Shown here one piece after another: positions 61,728-64,000 of a stretch of DNA of 64,000 nucleotides. Numbering within the stretch: the stretch's first letter is position 1; each line of letters begins with the position of its first letter. This DNA comes from Collinsella sp. GTDB taxonomy: Bacteria > Actinomycetota > Coriobacteriia > Coriobacteriales > Coriobacteriaceae. The stretch spans positions 1 through 64,000 of the forward strand of contig DXML01000001.1 in assembly GCA_019414205.1 (NCBI GenBank), given 5' to 3'. The notes beneath the pieces were generated by a model. That model did not search any database and was not told the origin of the DNA. It saw nothing but the letters and a program-made list of their open reading frames with translations. The position numbers and the translations under genes were made by a program.

Positions 61728-61757
61728 AAAAAACCCGCCGCATAAGCGACGGGTTTT
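61728..61757 (-). terminator. terminator of the tRNA-Asn pair
   Basis: On the minus strand AACCCGTCGC pairs with GCGGCGGGTT (one unpaired position) around TTAT, followed by TTTTC, shortly after the second tRNA gene. Confidence 0.8.
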
Positions 61758-61763
61758 ACAACC

Positions 61764-61838
61764 TGGCTCCCCGGGTAGGACTCGAACCTACAACAGCGCG
61801 GTTAACAGCCGCGTGCTCTACCATTGAGCTACCGAGGA
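61764..61838 (-). tRNA. tRNA-Asn (GTT), copy 1
   Basis: The minus strand from 61838 reads TCCTCGGTAGCTCAATGG and ends in an encoded CCA. The anticodon stem CGCGG/CCGCG carries loop CTGTTAA, giving anticodon GTT. The T arm GTAGGTTCGAGTCCTAC is intact. It is 75 nt with CCA. Confidence 0.96.
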
Positions 61839-61872
61839 ATTTAAAAGCCCAGCGGAATGGGCTGAGAAATTC

Positions 61873-61947
61873 TGGCTCCCCGGGTAGGACTCGAACCTAC
61901 AACAGCGCGGTTAACAGCCGCGTGCTCTACCATTGAGCTACCGAGGA
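61873..61947 (-). tRNA. tRNA-Asn (GTT), copy 2
   Basis: Identical over all 75 nt to the copy at 61764-61838, with a 34-bp spacer holding an AGCCC/GGGCT hairpin. The two are probably cotranscribed from a promoter beyond 61947. Confidence 0.96.
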
Positions 61948-62064
61948 ATAGGTGCGTGCTCTCAAGCAACGAAGTTTATTATACGGACGAATCAGCTTAG
62001 GGCAAGAACTTTTTTGAGATTTTTTCCGACCTAGTCATTGAGGACGTCCCCAATGACCACATGA

Positions 62065-62098
62065 AAGCGCCCCCAAGCGGATGTGCTTGAGGGCACTT
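62065..62098 (-). terminator. terminator-like hairpin after rpoD
   Basis: On the minus strand AAGTGCCCTCAAGC pairs with GCTTGGGGGCGCTT (with G-T wobbles) around ACATCC, with a short TTT after. It lies 10 bases past the rpoD stop. Confidence 0.7.
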
Positions 62099-62107
62099 CT
62101 TGCTTGA

Positions 62108-63457
62108 CTAGCTTTCGATATAGTCTTTGAGCTTGCTGCTGCGGCTCGGGTGGCGGAGCTTGGCCAAGGTCTTGGACTCGATCTGGCGGATACGCTCGCG
62201 CGTGACGCCAAACTCGCGGCCGACTTCCTCGAGCGTGCGGGGATGCCCGTCGACAAGGCCAAAGCGCAGCTCGATAACCTTGCGCTCACGATCGGCAAGC
62301 GAGTCGAGCACCTGGGTGAGCTGCTCCTGCAGCATGGAGAAGCTGGCGGCATCGGGCGGAACGATAGCCTGGGAGTCCTCGATGAAGTCGCCCAGCTGGG
62401 AATCCTCTTCCTCGCCGATGGGGGTCTCGAGCGACACGGGCTCCTGCGAAATCTTCTGGATCTCGCGGACGCGGTCGGCGCTCATGTCCATCTCGGCACC
62501 GATCTCCTCAGGGGTCGGGTCGCGACCCAGGTCCTGAAGGAGCTGGCGCTGCACGCGGACGAGCTTGTTGATGGTCTCGACCATATGCACGGGAATACGG
62601 ATGGTACGGGCCTGATCGGCAATGGCGCGCGTAATGGCCTGACGGATCCACCACGTGGCGTACGTGGAGAACTTAAAGCCCTTCTGGTAGTCGAACTTCT
62701 CGACGGCGCGGATCAGACCGAGGTTGCCCTCCTGGATCAGGTCAAGGAACAGCATGCCGCGGCCGACATAGCGTTTGGCGATGGAGACGACCAGACGCAG
62801 GTTTGCGCTGATGAGTGCCTGCTTGGCTTCGAGGCCCACGTTCTCAATGCGCGTAAGACGACGCATCTCGGCACGCGTGAGCTCGAGCTCGCCGGCATCG
62901 GCAGCCTCGAGCTTCTCGGTGGCCTCAAGACCGGCCTCGATCTTCATAGCCAGATCGACCTCTTCGGAAGCGGTCAGCAGGTCGACCTTGCCGATCTCTT
63001 TGAGGTACATACGAACCGGATCGCCGGTCAGCATCACCGTGGAGGCATCGATGCCACGCACGCGGGAGCGTGAACGGGACGTGCGCACGGTGCGCTTCTT
63101 CTTGCTCTTGGAAGAACCCATCTCGGCATCGGCCTGACGGGCCATCTTGAGCTCGTGATCGTCGAGCGAGCCGGAATCGTGCTCGTCGTCGTCATCGAAA
63201 TCGTCAGTATCGTTATCGTTATCGTCATCGTCGACGTCCATGGGGGCGTCGTCGTTACCGCTCGCGGAGATAATCTGGATGCCGCTGTTGCGCAGCGCGG
63301 AATACACCGCGGTGAGCTGCTCGTCAGAAACATCGATATCCTTCAGGGCGACCTGAATCTCGTCCTCGGTTACCGAAGTCCTGTTTGAGCCGTTGCCCAT
63401 GAGCTTTGCAACGTAGGATTCCAGCCCAGTACCCGTGCTCTCAGTCTTTTTTGGCAC
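62108..63457 (-). CDS. rpoD: primary RNA polymerase sigma factor (sigma-70/SigA)
   Basis: A 449-residue housekeeping sigma factor. Region 1.1-like N terminus to about 75 is followed by a very acidic stretch with many Asp at about 80-110. Region 1.2 has DPVRMYLKEIGKVDLLT, and region 2 has AKRYVGRGMLFLDLIQEGNLGLIRAVEKFDYQKGFKFSTYATWWIRQAI in its motifs. Region 3 includes RTIRIPVHMVETINK, and region 4 TLEEVGREFGVTRERIRQIE with the helix-turn-helix. Start taken as GTG at 63457 with GGGAGAATCT upstream; an ATG five codons earlier lies over this site. It follows dnaG as in most bacteria. Confidence 0.96.
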   Translation of the reverse strand: MPKKTESTGTGLESYVAKLMGNGSNRTSVTEDEIQVALKDIDVSDEQLTAVYSALRNSGIQIISASGNDDAPMDVDDDDNDNDTDDFDDDDEHDSGSLDDHELKMARQADAEMGSSKSKKKRTVRTSRSRSRVRGIDASTVMLTGDPVRMYLKEIGKVDLLTASEEVDLAMKIEAGLEATEKLEAADAGELELTRAEMRRLTRIENVGLEAKQALISANLRLVVSIAKRYVGRGMLFLDLIQEGNLGLIRAVEKFDYQKGFKFSTYATWWIRQAITRAIADQARTIRIPVHMVETINKLVRVQRQLLQDLGRDPTPEEIGAEMDMSADRVREIQKISQEPVSLETPIGEEEDSQLGDFIEDSQAIVPPDAASFSMLQEQLTQVLDSLADRERKVIELRFGLVDGHPRTLEEVGREFGVTRERIRQIESKTLAKLRHPSRSSKLKDYIES

Positions 63458-63567
63458 AGATTCTCCCTTCATAGTCCACAGGACTCATTACTTTAGCACA
63501 CACATTGACGTCTATACCCAAAAAGAGGACTGGATATAGGCGAGAATACGCTGCTTGACCACAACAT

Positions 63568-64000
63568 CTAGGCCTGTTCGGTGCCCGCGGTCTCCAGACC
63601 AATCAAACGGAACGGGTCCGCCACGCCGCCGATAGACTTTTGCAGCTCGCGTTGACGCTGCGAATCCTGCGCGGCCTGCACGGTCAGCGCGCGACGGGCC
63701 TCATCATCGAGCGAACGGTCCTGGCGCAGCTTGGCCTGTGCGGCACGCATGCGGCGCTTGATGGTGTAGAGCTCGAGCGTATCAAGCATAAACACGATGT
63801 TCGTCTCGGTGGGGTGCTTGCTCGTCGCCGAGATGCGCCCGGCACTCACAAGCGTTGCCGCCTCGGGACACACCGAGCGCGCCGCATCCATGCAGGCTGC
63901 AGGATCGGTTCCCGGCGGCGTTGCCAGAACGGCCCATGCGATGGACTCGTGACGTGGGTCAACCCACTCGATAGAGCAGATGCGGTCGGCATACGTGCGG
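63568..64000 (-). CDS. dnaG: DNA primase DnaG, C-terminal part (cut by window edge)
   Basis: The minus-strand frame is open from the right edge, beginning RTYADRICSIEWVDPRHESIAWAV, and ends at 63568. The segment LELYTIKRRMRAAQAKLRQDRSLDDEARRALTVQ resembles the helical helicase-binding C-terminal domain of DnaG. Catalytic TOPRIM and zinc domains are outside the window. The assignment also rests on dnaG-rpoD synteny. Confidence 0.8.
   Translation of the reverse strand, partial: RTYADRICSIEWVDPRHESIAWAVLATPPGTDPAACMDAARSVCPEAATLVSAGRISATSKHPTETNIVFMLDTLELYTIKRRMRAAQAKLRQDRSLDDEARRALTVQAAQDSQRQRELQKSIGGVADPFRLIGLETAGTEQA

Noticed and set aside
1..64000. CRISPR arrays, intact prophage or complete transposon
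   Set aside because: No regularly spaced repeats, phage structural genes or paired terminal repeats with an intact transposase were seen; only the decayed IS3 and serine recombinase pieces near 38.2-38.7 kb.

Overview
The window is GC-rich, densely coding bacterial DNA. Gene content and order suggest a gut actinobacterium of class Coriobacteriia, probably Collinsella or a close relative. This rests on recognising protein sequences and synteny; no database search was run. Supporting signs are strong G/C third-position bias, with long spurious antisense frames, and operons such as plsX-acpP-rnc-smc-ftsY-ffh, efp-asp23-nusB-xseB-tlyA-nadK-recN and dnaG-rpoD. A fructose-type PTS set and a sigma-B-like stress sigma factor fit as well. 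Nearly all genes lie on the minus strand. The plus-strand exceptions are an RpiR regulator, a glycerol-dehydrogenase-like gene, an S51 peptidase, a corrinoid adenosyltransferase and a DUF134/NifX-like protein.

Layout: 1-1.6 kb, partial tRNA-Glu and the CCA-adding enzyme. 1.7-9.7 kb, a sugar-PTS block: two PfkB-type 1-phosphofructokinase paralogues, Enzyme I, HPr, a fructose EIIBCA permease and a divergent RpiR regulator. A 31-bp perfect inverted repeat with a nested hairpin lies upstream of ptsH. 9.7-14.8 kb, a DNA repair/NAD/RNA operon from efp to recN. 14.9-22.9 kb, pepP, a degenerate dehydroquinate-synthase-like gene coupled to shikimate kinase, yqeG, mltG, ruvX and alaS. 23-26.2 kb, a stress-sigma operon (DUF948 protein, RsbW-like protein, sigma factor, AI-2E transporter). 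26.3-35.8 kb, rarA, dgt, a prepilin peptidase, a family-2 glycosyltransferase, rluD, lspA, and ileS under an isoleucine T-box riboswitch.

36-39.1 kb is the accessory region: a glycerol-dehydrogenase-like gene, tandem terminators, an AT-rich S51 peptidase gene that looks transferred, an IS3-family transposase remnant, a serine-recombinase remnant and a DUF523 gene. 39.2-46.6 kb: ftsH, cobO-like adenosyltransferase, a MATE pump, an rRNA methyltransferase, folA-thyA, and an apparently autoregulated DUF134/NifX-like protein with palindromic operators. 46.7-61.6 kb is a long conserved run: ffh, ftsY, smc, rnc, acpP, plsX, rpmF, DUF177, a DivIVA-like protein, coaD, rsmD, recG, fakA-like and asp23. 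61.7-64 kb: two identical tRNA-Asn genes, rpoD and the 3' end of dnaG.

The less ordinary items are the dehydroquinate-synthase homologue that lacks its metal ligands, the DUF134-NifX-His/Cys fusion with its operator array, the ATPase-motif-less RsbW homologue beside its sigma factor, and several large intergenic inverted repeats. No CRISPR array, complete prophage or intact transposon was seen.
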